From Candidatus Gemmiger avistercoris (GTDB lineage Bacteria; Bacillota; Clostridia; Oscillospirales; Ruminococcaceae), in assembly GCA_019116705.1 (NCBI GenBank), contig DXBF01000021.1, positions 1 to 34,972 of the forward strand: a stretch of 34,972 nt of DNA, given 5' to 3'. Of this stretch, positions 15,031 to 22,934 are shown one piece after another (the first letter of the stretch is position 1; the number at the start of each line of letters is the position of its first letter). Position numbers and translations under genes: made by a program. Under the pieces are notes generated by a model. It did no database searches, was not told where the DNA came from, and was given only the letters and a program-made list of their open reading frames with translations.

Positions 15031-15063
15031 AAAAAGGGCCGCCCCCGCACGGGGACGGCCCTT
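15031..15063 (-). terminator. Terminator of the large surface protein gene
   Basis: A long GC stem (15034-15041 with 15056-15063 plus inner CCCC/GGGG with one bulge) followed on the minus strand by TTTTT. It lies 35 bp after the stop codon. Confidence 0.8.
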
Positions 15064-15097
15064 CTGCCATGGGATTTTGGTTTTGTGCCGTGTCAGC

Positions 15098-18000
15098 TTA
15101 CTTCTGACGGCGCTTGCGCACCACCAGCAGGCCAACCAGAGCCGCAGCAGCCGCCACCGCAGCAGCGGTCAGCGCGCCGATGGGCATATCGTCGCTGGTC
15201 TGGGGCACGGACACCGCCGCGGGCGCAGCCGCCGGGGCGGCCGCCTGGTTGGCGACGTTCACCGTCGTGGTCTGATTGTTGGTGTTGGTGTTATTGTTGT
15301 TGTTATCGTTGTTGCCGTCGTCGCCGCCGGAGGGCTTATCCTCCCCGCCGGAAGGCTGGGTGGTATCCTGCACCAGCACGAAGGGCGAGAAGCTGGAGGT
15401 CGTGAAGGTGAAGCCATCATCCAGTCTGGTGATTGGCACCTCATCAGCATCCGTATTGTTGATTTCAGCCATCACATCGCCGGTCGCCATGTCACGGTCC
15501 AGACCTTCGAAGTGGTAGAGCTTAATCGTTCCGGTGTCCTTAGTGACACCTGCGGGGTACGGCCAGAAGACCGTGACTTCGCCTTCCGGGGTCAGCCAGG
15601 CATTGCCGTTTTCAGCGTCCACCAGATCCAGGTACTGGCCCCATACGCCACTGCTTTTGAATCCTGCGGCCGTAACAGCCTTACTATACAGTTCGTTCGT
15701 GTAGGCGTAGTCCTCACCGCCAACAAGGCTGTCCACCAAGAGGGAAACATCCTCAGCCGTCACATCGACGCCATCTTCGTTGGCACTCTTCTCATTGATG
15801 TAGAATTTCTGGTTGCTGCCCGCAACTTGCACATAGTAGCTATCAGGGTTTGCTTCAATTTTGGCTTGCAGTTCCGCATCCGACTGGGCCGCCGGAGTCG
15901 TCGGCGCGTCAGGCGTCGTGGTGTAGCGCACAGTCAGGGTGCCTTTCTGGCTATTCTTCGCATCATAGCCGCAGTGGAAAATCTCACCCTTAATATTGAA
16001 GGTCAGCGAAATGGTCTCCACATCAACACCGGCAGTGTTCAGGCTCATGAGGTAGGTTTCGGACAGGCTGTCGGTCAGCGTGAAGGTGTCTTCCTGAACC
16101 AGGGTGCCGTCCTCTTTGGTGAAGTTCACACTGATTGCGGGCTGATTTTCGCCGGGAACAATGCGGTAGACAAAGTGTTTCTGGTTATTGATCCAGGCAG
16201 TAGAGGCGCTATCGCCGTACATCTGCATGGTCCAGCTGCGCGTCTGTCCATCCGCCGTAGTCGCCGTAACTCCCGTGATGATTTTAGACAAATCGGCTGC
16301 CGCGCCGTCCTCCAAACCCAGCTCCGTCTTCAGCGCATTTTCTACATCAGCAGGCAGCGTGATGTAGAAGCCGGGTTCCGGCAGAGAACTGGAATCGCCA
16401 CCTGCAGCCCCTGCGTAACCGTCTTCACCGCCCATGTAGATGGTGATGTCGGCGGGCTGCAGGGTGATGTCGCCGTCGTTGGTGACTTCGTGCTCGTCCT
16501 TATCTTCCGGCGGATTCTCCGGGTCGAGTTCATCGCCGGTCACGGCTGCGGTATTGGTCAGGTTCTTGCCCGCATCCGCCTGATTGACGATGTAGGTGTA
16601 GGTGTAGGTTTCAATTTCTCCCACATCAGGCGAAATGTTCTCAATCTTAAGAGTCCACAGCCCTGTGGTCGTGTCCTTCTCCCATTCGTTGGTCAACTCC
16701 ACGTTGGCGACTTTGTCTTTCACCTTGCTCGGCGCGAAGTGGCCGTTGAAGGTATCGGTAAGGGTCAGACCATTCAGCTTTACATTGCCGATATTCTTGA
16801 CCTCGATCTCATAGGTGAGTTCATCGCCGACTTCGAGTTCTTCAGGGATCGTTCCCTTTTCGGCAAGGAAGATTTCTTCCCCGCGCTTGACCTGAACAAG
16901 GTTCTTCTCTACGCCGACCGCAGGGTTTTCTACCTCAGTTTCGGTCTCATCCTCGTCGGTCGGGTCATCCCCATCACCATTAACAGTTGCCGCGTTGGTA
17001 ATGGTGTTCCCCTTATCCGCATCGACTACGGTGTAGGTGTAAGTAAGCGTATTGCTTTTCCCTGGAGCGAGCGTTACGTCAGACGTCCAAGTGAAGCCGT
17101 TGTCGTTCATCTTGATACTGCCGTTACCGACAATACCAAAGGAGAGACCGCCTGCACCGTTGAAAGTATCGGTCACAGTCACATTGCTCAGGTTCGTATC
17201 GCCATCGTTGGTAACCTTGATCTGATAGGTCACCACGTCGCCGACTTTGAGCATATCGCCATCGTTGAACACGATTCCCTTGCCGTCACGTTCGACGCTC
17301 AGGATGGTCTTCTCCAAAGCAACAGACTCATTTGCGGTATCTTTGCAAGTCACTTCAACTGTTGCGGTGCTGTCAGCCGTATCGACCGTCCATTGTTTAG
17401 CGTTCTCGTCATAGTAGACTTTGATCTCATCGTCAGAAATTTGGCTCGCAGTATGCTGCGGTTTGCCGTGTACGGTATTATACGCTTCCACATACTTATC
17501 CGCACTGTTAATCGTGATGGTGGCCGTCTTTCTGTCTGCGCCATAGGCGACACTGTAGTCTGTAATCAAATCACCGAGGATCGCGGATTTCATTTCCGGG
17601 TGACTCGTCGCCGTGTTGGTGCACTTGATGGTAACGACCTCATCCCCCAATTCATCCACATCCACATCCGGGATTTTGCTATCTTCGCAGGTGACACTGA
17701 AGGTTACGGGAGTTTCAGTCTGTACCTTCCATTTGCCCGCCACATACTCAAACACTATCTCTTGTGTAGCCGGAGTAGCGTCGCTGTGGTCTGAATATTT
17801 CGATTTGTAGTCCTCCACGTAGGCATCCGGCTTGACCGTGATGGTGTAGGTGTAGTTGTCCACCGAATTGCCGCCCATCTGGCTGGCTTTTTCGTAGCTA
17901 TCGCTCTTAAGGGCGTACTGCTCAGCGAAATGTTCCTCCGGTTTAGTAGTGCAGCTTACCTTCACAGCCGCATCGCCCAGCAGATTTTGCATCTCATCAT

Positions 18001-19972
18001 CGCTGGGAGGGACAATTTCCTTCACACCTTCGATATAGAGCTGCAACTGGTCATCGGAAGTTCCGTACTCAGTGAACCAGACCGTATTTCCATATGCACG
18101 CAAAGGGGAAACATTTGACCCGTTATTCCCCTGCTCACCAATAAATTCCAAATCCGTGCCATCACGGTCTGCGCGCCAGGTAGTTGCCTCATAATACGGT
18201 ACGCAATCCGCCGTGACTGTCACCTCGCGGCCATAGGGAATAATTTGGGGCTGACCGGCAGCGAACGAAGTAGCCGGGTAAGTGTACAGTTTTTCTTCGC
18301 CGGTCTCGGGGTCCCGCGCCATGTAGGAAATCGTATAACCCTCGACATAGTCATCTGTACCATTGACCCGCGTCACGTCCAAGGTCATATAACGGTCAAA
18401 CGTGTACAGATAAATGCGGAGTTTATATTCCTTGTCATACACGAGTGTGATATTGCCAGTTCCAGGCGTCCAAGAAGAACCATCGGCCACTTGGGAAACA
18501 TACTGCCACTCATCGTCCGCATTATCACGCACAAGAATATCATAACTGTTGACGGTAGCCGCCTGCGAATGGAAGTAGTACCCTTTGGTATCATTCGTGT
18601 CAAAAGACAGTCCACCAACGACAGAACCCGAAACCGTCAGTGCCTCAGAAGTTTCATATTCTTTTTGGCCATTTACATAAATCTCTACTTCCAAAGACCG
18701 CTTAACTGCGCCCAGGGCATCGGGATCATAACTAATCGTACCATAAGGCGTGGAGATTTCGTTTTCGCCCTGACCCGGGTTACATTCCGGTTTGGTGCAT
18801 CCAAGTTCACAGTCACACCCGCCGGGGCACTGGCAGTTGGGTTGGCCGCAGGCGCATTTAGTGGTAAGGTATACTTTTACCGTTTTGTTCAGAACCGTGT
18901 CCAAACTCCTGGGCTCCACGGTAACGTTACTGGTATATTGCGCCAGGTTCGCTTCAAACCAAAAACTCGCCGACCCTTCTGTCAGCAACTCAGGCGTTTC
19001 GATAGTTGTCGTATATACCAACTCATCGTCGACGTAAACTTCCAGTGGACGTTTATAATCGCTTTTTGAGGCGGTCCCTTTCGCCCAGAAGAATGTACCG
19101 TAGTAAGTACCTCCATTCTCAATGCGAATGGCGTCGTTGTCCTTGAGGGTGGGGGTGGTCAAATTGATTACAACCGTGTAAGCATCTGCGTCACCCGTAG
19201 TATCAGTATAACTATTGTTACTAATATTGTAGCAATCTTCAGCATCGTTCCACGTACACTCAACAAGTACGTTGTTGCCCTCTTTCTCAGCAGAAATGTC
19301 GTATTGAGGGGCGTTGATTCTCAGTTGCGCCTGGCTTCTATTAACACCACGCACCTCAATCTCTGTTTCCTTTTGTCCATCAACGTTAAGGATAAAAGTG
19401 ACATTCTGACGGTCGCTAATATTAGTACCACCACTGACGCTCAGCCAAACCATATTATCCGGGTCAGCATAAAAGTTTTCCGCAGTGCCGTCCACAGCCT
19501 CAACGATGGTTTTGCCGTTCTCATCCGCCTGCAGCGCCGGGGCACTTGCCATCAGAACTTTTTCCGGCTGCTGCACAGGCTCCGGGCTTTCTACGGGTTC
19601 CTCACTGGGCACAGTGGTGCTGTCCGTAGTCTCCGTGCCTTCCTCACCGGGCACAGTGGTGCTGTCCGTGGTCTCCGTGGTCTCCCCACTGGGCGCAGTG
19701 GTATCGTCCGGGGTCACGGTGGGCTCCTCACTGGGCGCAGAGGTGCTGCCCGTGCCCGTGCCGGGCGCAGGCGTGGTCACAGCCGCATCGGTGCTTACCG
19801 GGCTTTCGCTCGGTTCCGGCGTCGGGGCCGTTTCGACGACCGGGGTCGGTTCCGGCGTCGGGGTGGGTTCCGGCTCCGTCGCAAAGGCGGCGGTGGGCAT
19901 CATGCTGGCGGCGAGCGCCACAGAACATACCATCGCAGCCACACGTTGGAGTCGTTTCTTCCAAAATCGCAT
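15098..19972 (-). CDS. Large sortase-type cell-surface protein with DUF11-like repeats
   Basis: A 1624-residue exported wall protein, probably an adhesin-like molecule. A signal peptide spans about 1-31 (KKRLQR, hydrophobic core, AFA). A Pro/Thr/Glu-rich stalk follows (about 32-135) with a 14-residue repeat. Beta-sandwich-like regions come next, interrupted near 372-400 by a cysteine-rich island (CACGQPNCQC, CDCELGC). Around 885-1150 are two DUF11-like modules (YQIKVTNDGDTNLSNVTVTD and YEIEVKNIGNVKLNGLTLTD). The C-terminus has a low-complexity Asn/Thr linker, VPQTSDD (from residue 1589), a hydrophobic span and RKRRQK, a non-canonical LPxTG-type sorting signal. The middle is clearly more A/T-rich than neighbouring genes. 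The ATG at 19972 has AAGGAGG nine bases upstream. The ligand is unknown. Confidence 0.9.
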   Translation of the reverse strand: MRFWKKRLQRVAAMVCSVALAASMMPTAAFATEPEPTPTPEPTPVVETAPTPEPSESPVSTDAAVTTPAPGTGTGSTSAPSEEPTVTPDDTTAPSGETTETTDSTTVPGEEGTETTDSTTVPSEEPVESPEPVQQPEKVLMASAPALQADENGKTIVEAVDGTAENFYADPDNMVWLSVSGGTNISDRQNVTFILNVDGQKETEIEVRGVNRSQAQLRINAPQYDISAEKEGNNVLVECTWNDAEDCYNISNNSYTDTTGDADAYTVVINLTTPTLKDNDAIRIENGGTYYGTFFWAKGTASKSDYKRPLEVYVDDELVYTTTIETPELLTEGSASFWFEANLAQYTSNVTVEPRSLDTVLNKTVKVYLTTKCACGQPNCQCPGGCDCELGCTKPECNPGQGENEISTPYGTISYDPDALGAVKRSLEVEIYVNGQKEYETSEALTVSGSVVGGLSFDTNDTKGYYFHSQAATVNSYDILVRDNADDEWQYVSQVADGSSWTPGTGNITLVYDKEYKLRIYLYTFDRYMTLDVTRVNGTDDYVEGYTISYMARDPETGEEKLYTYPATSFAAGQPQIIPYGREVTVTADCVPYYEATTWRADRDGTDLEFIGEQGNNGSNVSPLRAYGNTVWFTEYGTSDDQLQLYIEGVKEIVPPSDDEMQNLLGDAAVKVSCTTKPEEHFAEQYALKSDSYEKASQMGGNSVDNYTYTITVKPDAYVEDYKSKYSDHSDATPATQEIVFEYVAGKWKVQTETPVTFSVTCEDSKIPDVDVDELGDEVVTIKCTNTATSHPEMKSAILGDLITDYSVAYGADRKTATITINSADKYVEAYNTVHGKPQHTASQISDDEIKVYYDENAKQWTVDTADSTATVEVTCKDTANESVALEKTILSVERDGKGIVFNDGDMLKVGDVVTYQIKVTNDGDTNLSNVTVTDTFNGAGGLSFGIVGNGSIKMNDNGFTWTSDVTLAPGKSNTLTYTYTVVDADKGNTITNAATVNGDGDDPTDEDETETEVENPAVGVEKNLVQVKRGEEIFLAEKGTIPEELEVGDELTYEIEVKNIGNVKLNGLTLTDTFNGHFAPSKVKDKVANVELTNEWEKDTTTGLWTLKIENISPDVGEIETYTYTYIVNQADAGKNLTNTAAVTGDELDPENPPEDKDEHEVTNDGDITLQPADITIYMGGEDGYAGAAGGDSSSLPEPGFYITLPADVENALKTELGLEDGAAADLSKIITGVTATTADGQTRSWTMQMYGDSASTAWINNQKHFVYRIVPGENQPAISVNFTKEDGTLVQEDTFTLTDSLSETYLMSLNTAGVDVETISLTFNIKGEIFHCGYDAKNSQKGTLTVRYTTTPDAPTTPAAQSDAELQAKIEANPDSYYVQVAGSNQKFYINEKSANEDGVDVTAEDVSLLVDSLVGGEDYAYTNELYSKAVTAAGFKSSGVWGQYLDLVDAENGNAWLTPEGEVTVFWPYPAGVTKDTGTIKLYHFEGLDRDMATGDVMAEINNTDADEVPITRLDDGFTFTTSSFSPFVLVQDTTQPSGGEDKPSGGDDGNNDNNNNNTNTNNQTTTVNVANQAAAPAAAPAAVSVPQTSDDMPIGALTAAAVAAAAALVGLLVVRKRRQK
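19601..19760 (-). repeat. 42-bp period coding repeat in the surface protein stalk
   Basis: The word GGCACAGTGGT and close variants recur at 19608, 19650 and 19692 (period 42 bp), with a related unit at 19742. The repeat encodes a 14-residue TETTDSTTVP-type unit, so copy number could change without shifting the reading frame. Confidence 0.75.
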
Positions 19973-20259
19973 GGTGTAAATTCCTCCTTACCATTGGATC
20001 TTCTGACGTATATGAGCCCAGACAACCCGTTGGGGCGGCCTGCGCAGCCTGAAAGGAGCACGGGCCTGCAGCGGGCTTTCGCCCGGCAGGCGGTCTTGGC
20101 AGAGGGCGCGGTTATTTTTATGCAACGAAACTTATATTCTGTTGCCATGCGGGCCGCAAAGTCCGCCGGCTGATCGGTTCCCATTCTCGTTGCCTGGATA
20201 AGGCCGGATGCGCCCAGTCCACCGAAAGTATAATGATACATATAAAAAGTTACGTGACT
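19973..20259 (-). promoter_or_regulatory. Long 5' leader of the surface protein gene
   Basis: About 280 nt lie between the promoter and the start codon. The leader holds several GC-rich inverted segments (for example around 20061-20095), but I could not match it to the c-di-GMP-I riboswitch core or another known class. An out-of-frame open reading frame crosses it with no family signature. It holds no recognised gene. Confidence 0.4.
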
Positions 20260-20288
20260 ATAATAGCACAAGCCTCCTTTCAAATCAA
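20260..20288 (-). promoter_or_regulatory. Promoter of the surface protein gene
   Basis: TTGATT (20283-20288), 17 bp, TATTAT (20260-20265) on the minus strand, with a TG one base before the -10 box. Confidence 0.65.
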
Positions 20289-20501
20289 GCGCTCCTGCGT
20301 CGATTTGACAGTTTCCACAAAAAGAAAGCGCAAAAATAGGCGGCCCGCCCCGTCCCCCGGCGCGCCGCCCGCCCCCGTTTTATTCATATTCCCGCGCCAC
20401 GGCTCTTATAAAAGTACGCCCGTTCGGATCTTTTGACACCGTGTACATGGAGTTTTGCAACATAACTATTTTTTCGTTATTTTGGCCCCTGTATACGCAA
20501 A
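20289..20501. other. Intergenic stretch with no recognised gene
   Basis: I see no coding signature. It holds a GC-rich inverted block around 20341-20385 that reads on the minus strand as a hairpin followed by TATTTTTG, possibly a stray terminator. Confidence 0.4.
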
Positions 20502-20529
20502 ATCCCCCGCGCCGGAAGGCGCGGGGGAT
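20502..20529 (-). terminator. Terminator of the nfnAB unit
   Basis: A perfect 12-bp stem (20502-20513 with 20518-20529), four-base loop, followed on the minus strand by TTTTGC, 18 bp after the stop codon. Confidence 0.88.
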
Positions 20530-20547
20530 GCAAAACTGCAAAGCCGG

Positions 20548-21951
20548 TCAGGCTTCGCCGTATTTTTCTTTGATGGCCCGGTCGATGGCGGCGGCGGCTT
20601 CCTTACCGGCGCCCATGGCCAGAATGACGGTGGCCGCGCCGGTAACGGCGTCGCCGCCCGCGTAGACGAAGGGACGGCTGGTCAGGCCGTCGGGGCCGTT
20701 TGTGATCAGGCAGCCGTGACGGTCGGCGTCCAGACCCGGGGTGGTGGAACGGATCAGCGGGTTGGGGCTGGTGCCCAGGGCCATGATCATGGTATCCACA
20801 TCCAGGGTGAACTCGCTGCCTTCCTTCACGATGGGACGGCGGCGGCCGGATTCATCGGGCTCGCCCAGTTCCATTTCCACGCAGGTCATACCCTTGACCC
20901 AGCCGTTCTCATCGCCCAGCACTTCCACGGGGTTGGTCAGCGTCTTGAAGATGATGCCTTCCTCCTCGGCGTGCTCCACCTCCTCCTTACGGGCAGGCAG
21001 TTCGGCCATGCCGCGGCGGTAGACGATGTAGACGGTCTCGGCGCCCAGGCGCTTGGCGCAGCGGGCGGCGTCCATGGCCACGTTGCCGCCGCCCACGACC
21101 GCCACCGACTTGGAGTGCTGGATGGGCGTGCGGGAACCGGGCTGATAGGCCTTCATCAGGTTCACGCGGGTCAGGTACTCGTTGGCGGAGTAGACGCCGT
21201 TGAGGCTCTCGCCGGGGATGCCCATGAAGCGGGGCAGGCCCGCGCCGGAAGCGACGTAGACCGCGTCGTAGCCGTATTCGCCCAGCAGTTCATCGACGGT
21301 GAGCACCTTGCCGATGACCATGTTGCACTCGATGTCCACGCCCAGTTCCTTCAGGCCCTCCACCTCGTGCTGGACGATGTCTTTGGGCAGGCGGAACTCG
21401 GGGATGCCGTACATCAGCACGCCGCCCGCCACATGCAGGGCCTCGTAGACGGTGACTTTATAGCCCAGCTTGGCCAGGTCGCCCGCGGCGGTCAGGCCGG
21501 AGGGGCCGGCGCCGATGACGGCCACTTTATGCCCGTTGGAGGCCGGTTTTTCCGGTTTGGCATGTACGTTTTCGCGGTACCAGTCGGCCACGAAGCGCTC
21601 CAGGCGGCCGATGCCCACCGGCTCGCCCTTGATGCCGCGGATGCACTTGCCCTCGCACTGGTTCTCCTGCGGGCAGACGCGGCCGCAGACCGCGGGCAGC
21701 GCGCTGGACTGCGCGATGACCTTGTAGGCTTCCTCAAATTCGCCTTTGGCGACGTGGGCGATAAAGCCGGGGATGTCGATGTCCACCGGGCAGCCGGAAC
21801 GGCAGGGGTGGTTCTTGCACTGCAGGCAGCGCTGGGCCTCCTGCACGGCCATCTCGACCGTATAGCCCAGGGCCACTTCCTGGAAGTTTTTGTTGCGGAC
21901 GTCAGGCTCCTGGCTGGGCATGGGGCACTTTTTCGGGTCCATGTTCGGCAT
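20548..21951 (-). CDS. nfnB: NfnB / glutamate synthase small subunit-type flavoprotein
   Basis: A 467-residue FAD and iron-sulfur oxidoreductase. The N-terminal [4Fe-4S] cysteines are CLQC..C...CP (C42, C45, C50, C54) followed by CGRVCPQENQCEGKC. Then come an FAD dinucleotide fold (AVIGAGPSGLTAAGDLAKLG), a second NAD(P) fold (VAVVGGGNVAMDAARCAKRLG) and a C-terminal GDAVTGAATVILAMGAGK FAD motif. It could be annotated gltD/gltA-like, but pairing with the upstream nfnA-type gene and the absence of a glutamate synthase large subunit favour NfnAB, the electron-bifurcating NADH-dependent ferredoxin:NADP+ oxidoreductase. The start ATG is 1 bp after the nfnA stop, with AGGAGGT upstream. Confidence 0.9.
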   Translation of the reverse strand: MPNMDPKKCPMPSQEPDVRNKNFQEVALGYTVEMAVQEAQRCLQCKNHPCRSGCPVDIDIPGFIAHVAKGEFEEAYKVIAQSSALPAVCGRVCPQENQCEGKCIRGIKGEPVGIGRLERFVADWYRENVHAKPEKPASNGHKVAVIGAGPSGLTAAGDLAKLGYKVTVYEALHVAGGVLMYGIPEFRLPKDIVQHEVEGLKELGVDIECNMVIGKVLTVDELLGEYGYDAVYVASGAGLPRFMGIPGESLNGVYSANEYLTRVNLMKAYQPGSRTPIQHSKSVAVVGGGNVAMDAARCAKRLGAETVYIVYRRGMAELPARKEEVEHAEEEGIIFKTLTNPVEVLGDENGWVKGMTCVEMELGEPDESGRRRPIVKEGSEFTLDVDTMIMALGTSPNPLIRSTTPGLDADRHGCLITNGPDGLTSRPFVYAGGDAVTGAATVILAMGAGKEAAAAIDRAIKEKYGEA

Positions 21952-21952
21952 G

Positions 21953-22795
21953 TTACTGCACCTCCTGTTTGAGCAGATTGCACTCGGCGTCCCGGGCGTG
22001 AGCCTCAAAGGGCTTGTACATGGTGCCGCGGTGCATGGCTTCGTCGAAGTCCACTTCAAATCCGTCAAAGTCGGGGCCGTCCACGCAGGCGAACTTGGTC
22101 TTGCCGCCCACGGTCAGGCGGCAGCCGCCGCACATGCCGGTGCCGTCCACCATGATGGGGTTCATGGAAACGACGGTCTTGATGTTGTGGGGTTTGGTGG
22201 TCCTGACCACGAATTTCATCATGACCAGGGGGCCGATGGCGATGACTTCGTCAAAGTTCGCGCCCGCCTGGATCTTTTCCTCCAGCGGGGCGGTGACGAC
22301 GCCCTTCTGCCCGTAGGAACCGTCGTCGGTGACGATGATGAAGTCGTCGCAGCAGGCGCGGAACTCATCCTCCAGGATGACGAGGTCCTTGCTGCGGAAG
22401 CCCACGATGCCGGTGACGCGGGTGCCCTGGGCGTGCAGCGCCTGGGCCACGGGCAGGGCGATGGCGCAGCCCACGCCGCCGCCCACCACGCAGGCGTTCT
22501 TGAGGCCCTCGATCTCGGTCGCTTTGCCCAGGGGCCCGACGAAATCATGGACGGCGTCGCCTTCCCGGAGGGTGTTGAGTTCCATCGTGCCTGCGCCGAC
22601 GACCTGGAAGATGATGGACACCGTCCCGGCCTCGGGGTCAAAGCCCGCGATGGTCAGGGGGATGCGCTCGGAATCTTCTTTGGCGCGGACGATGACGAAC
22701 TGGCCGGCCTTCGCCTTTTTGGCGATGAGCGGCGCATGGACCCAGAATTCTGTGACGGTGGGGTTCAGTTCCCGCCGCTTCATGATTGTGAACAA
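21953..22795 (-). CDS. nfnA: NfnA-type ferredoxin-NADP reductase subunit
   Basis: A 280-residue flavoprotein subunit of the ferredoxin:NADP oxidoreductase family (also like dihydroorotate dehydrogenase electron-transfer subunits). FAD-binding RIPLTIAGFD, an NAD-binding GGGVGCAIALPVAQAL and a C-terminal [2Fe-2S] site (MCGGCRLTV followed by FACVDGPDFDG) are seen. The start is TTG at 22795, eight bases after AAGGAG, giving the typical N-terminus (MFTIMKRRELNPTVTEFWVHAP); the next ATG would cut the family start. With NfnB it should couple NADH and reduced ferredoxin to NADPH formation in the cytoplasm. Confidence 0.9.
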   Translation of the reverse strand: MFTIMKRRELNPTVTEFWVHAPLIAKKAKAGQFVIVRAKEDSERIPLTIAGFDPEAGTVSIIFQVVGAGTMELNTLREGDAVHDFVGPLGKATEIEGLKNACVVGGGVGCAIALPVAQALHAQGTRVTGIVGFRSKDLVILEDEFRACCDDFIIVTDDGSYGQKGVVTAPLEEKIQAGANFDEVIAIGPLVMMKFVVRTTKPHNIKTVVSMNPIMVDGTGMCGGCRLTVGGKTKFACVDGPDFDGFEVDFDEAMHRGTMYKPFEAHARDAECNLLKQEVQ

Positions 22796-22838
22796 GGCGA
22801 TCTCTCCTTCTCTCTGTTTTTGGTGTTGCGGTGTTATC

Positions 22839-22867
22839 ATTGTAACGGATTTTCGTCTTTTTGTAAA
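22839..22867 (-). promoter_or_regulatory. Promoter of nfnAB
   Basis: TTTACA (22862-22867), 17 bp, TACAAT (22839-22844) on the minus strand, about 45 bp before the start codon. Confidence 0.75.
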
Positions 22868-22934
22868 GAATGGCGGGGCCGTTTGCGCCTTGCAAAGATT
22901 GGCGCATTTTTTGCATTCCTTGCCCCGGCGCGCC

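Noticed and set aside
14489-17794. Long plus-strand open frame opposite ridA and the surface protein
   Set aside because: No domain or start signal; antisense to genes with clear motifs.
19973-20259. c-di-GMP-I riboswitch before the surface protein gene
   Set aside because: The conserved GEMM core and receptor sequences are not found, though a long leader exists.
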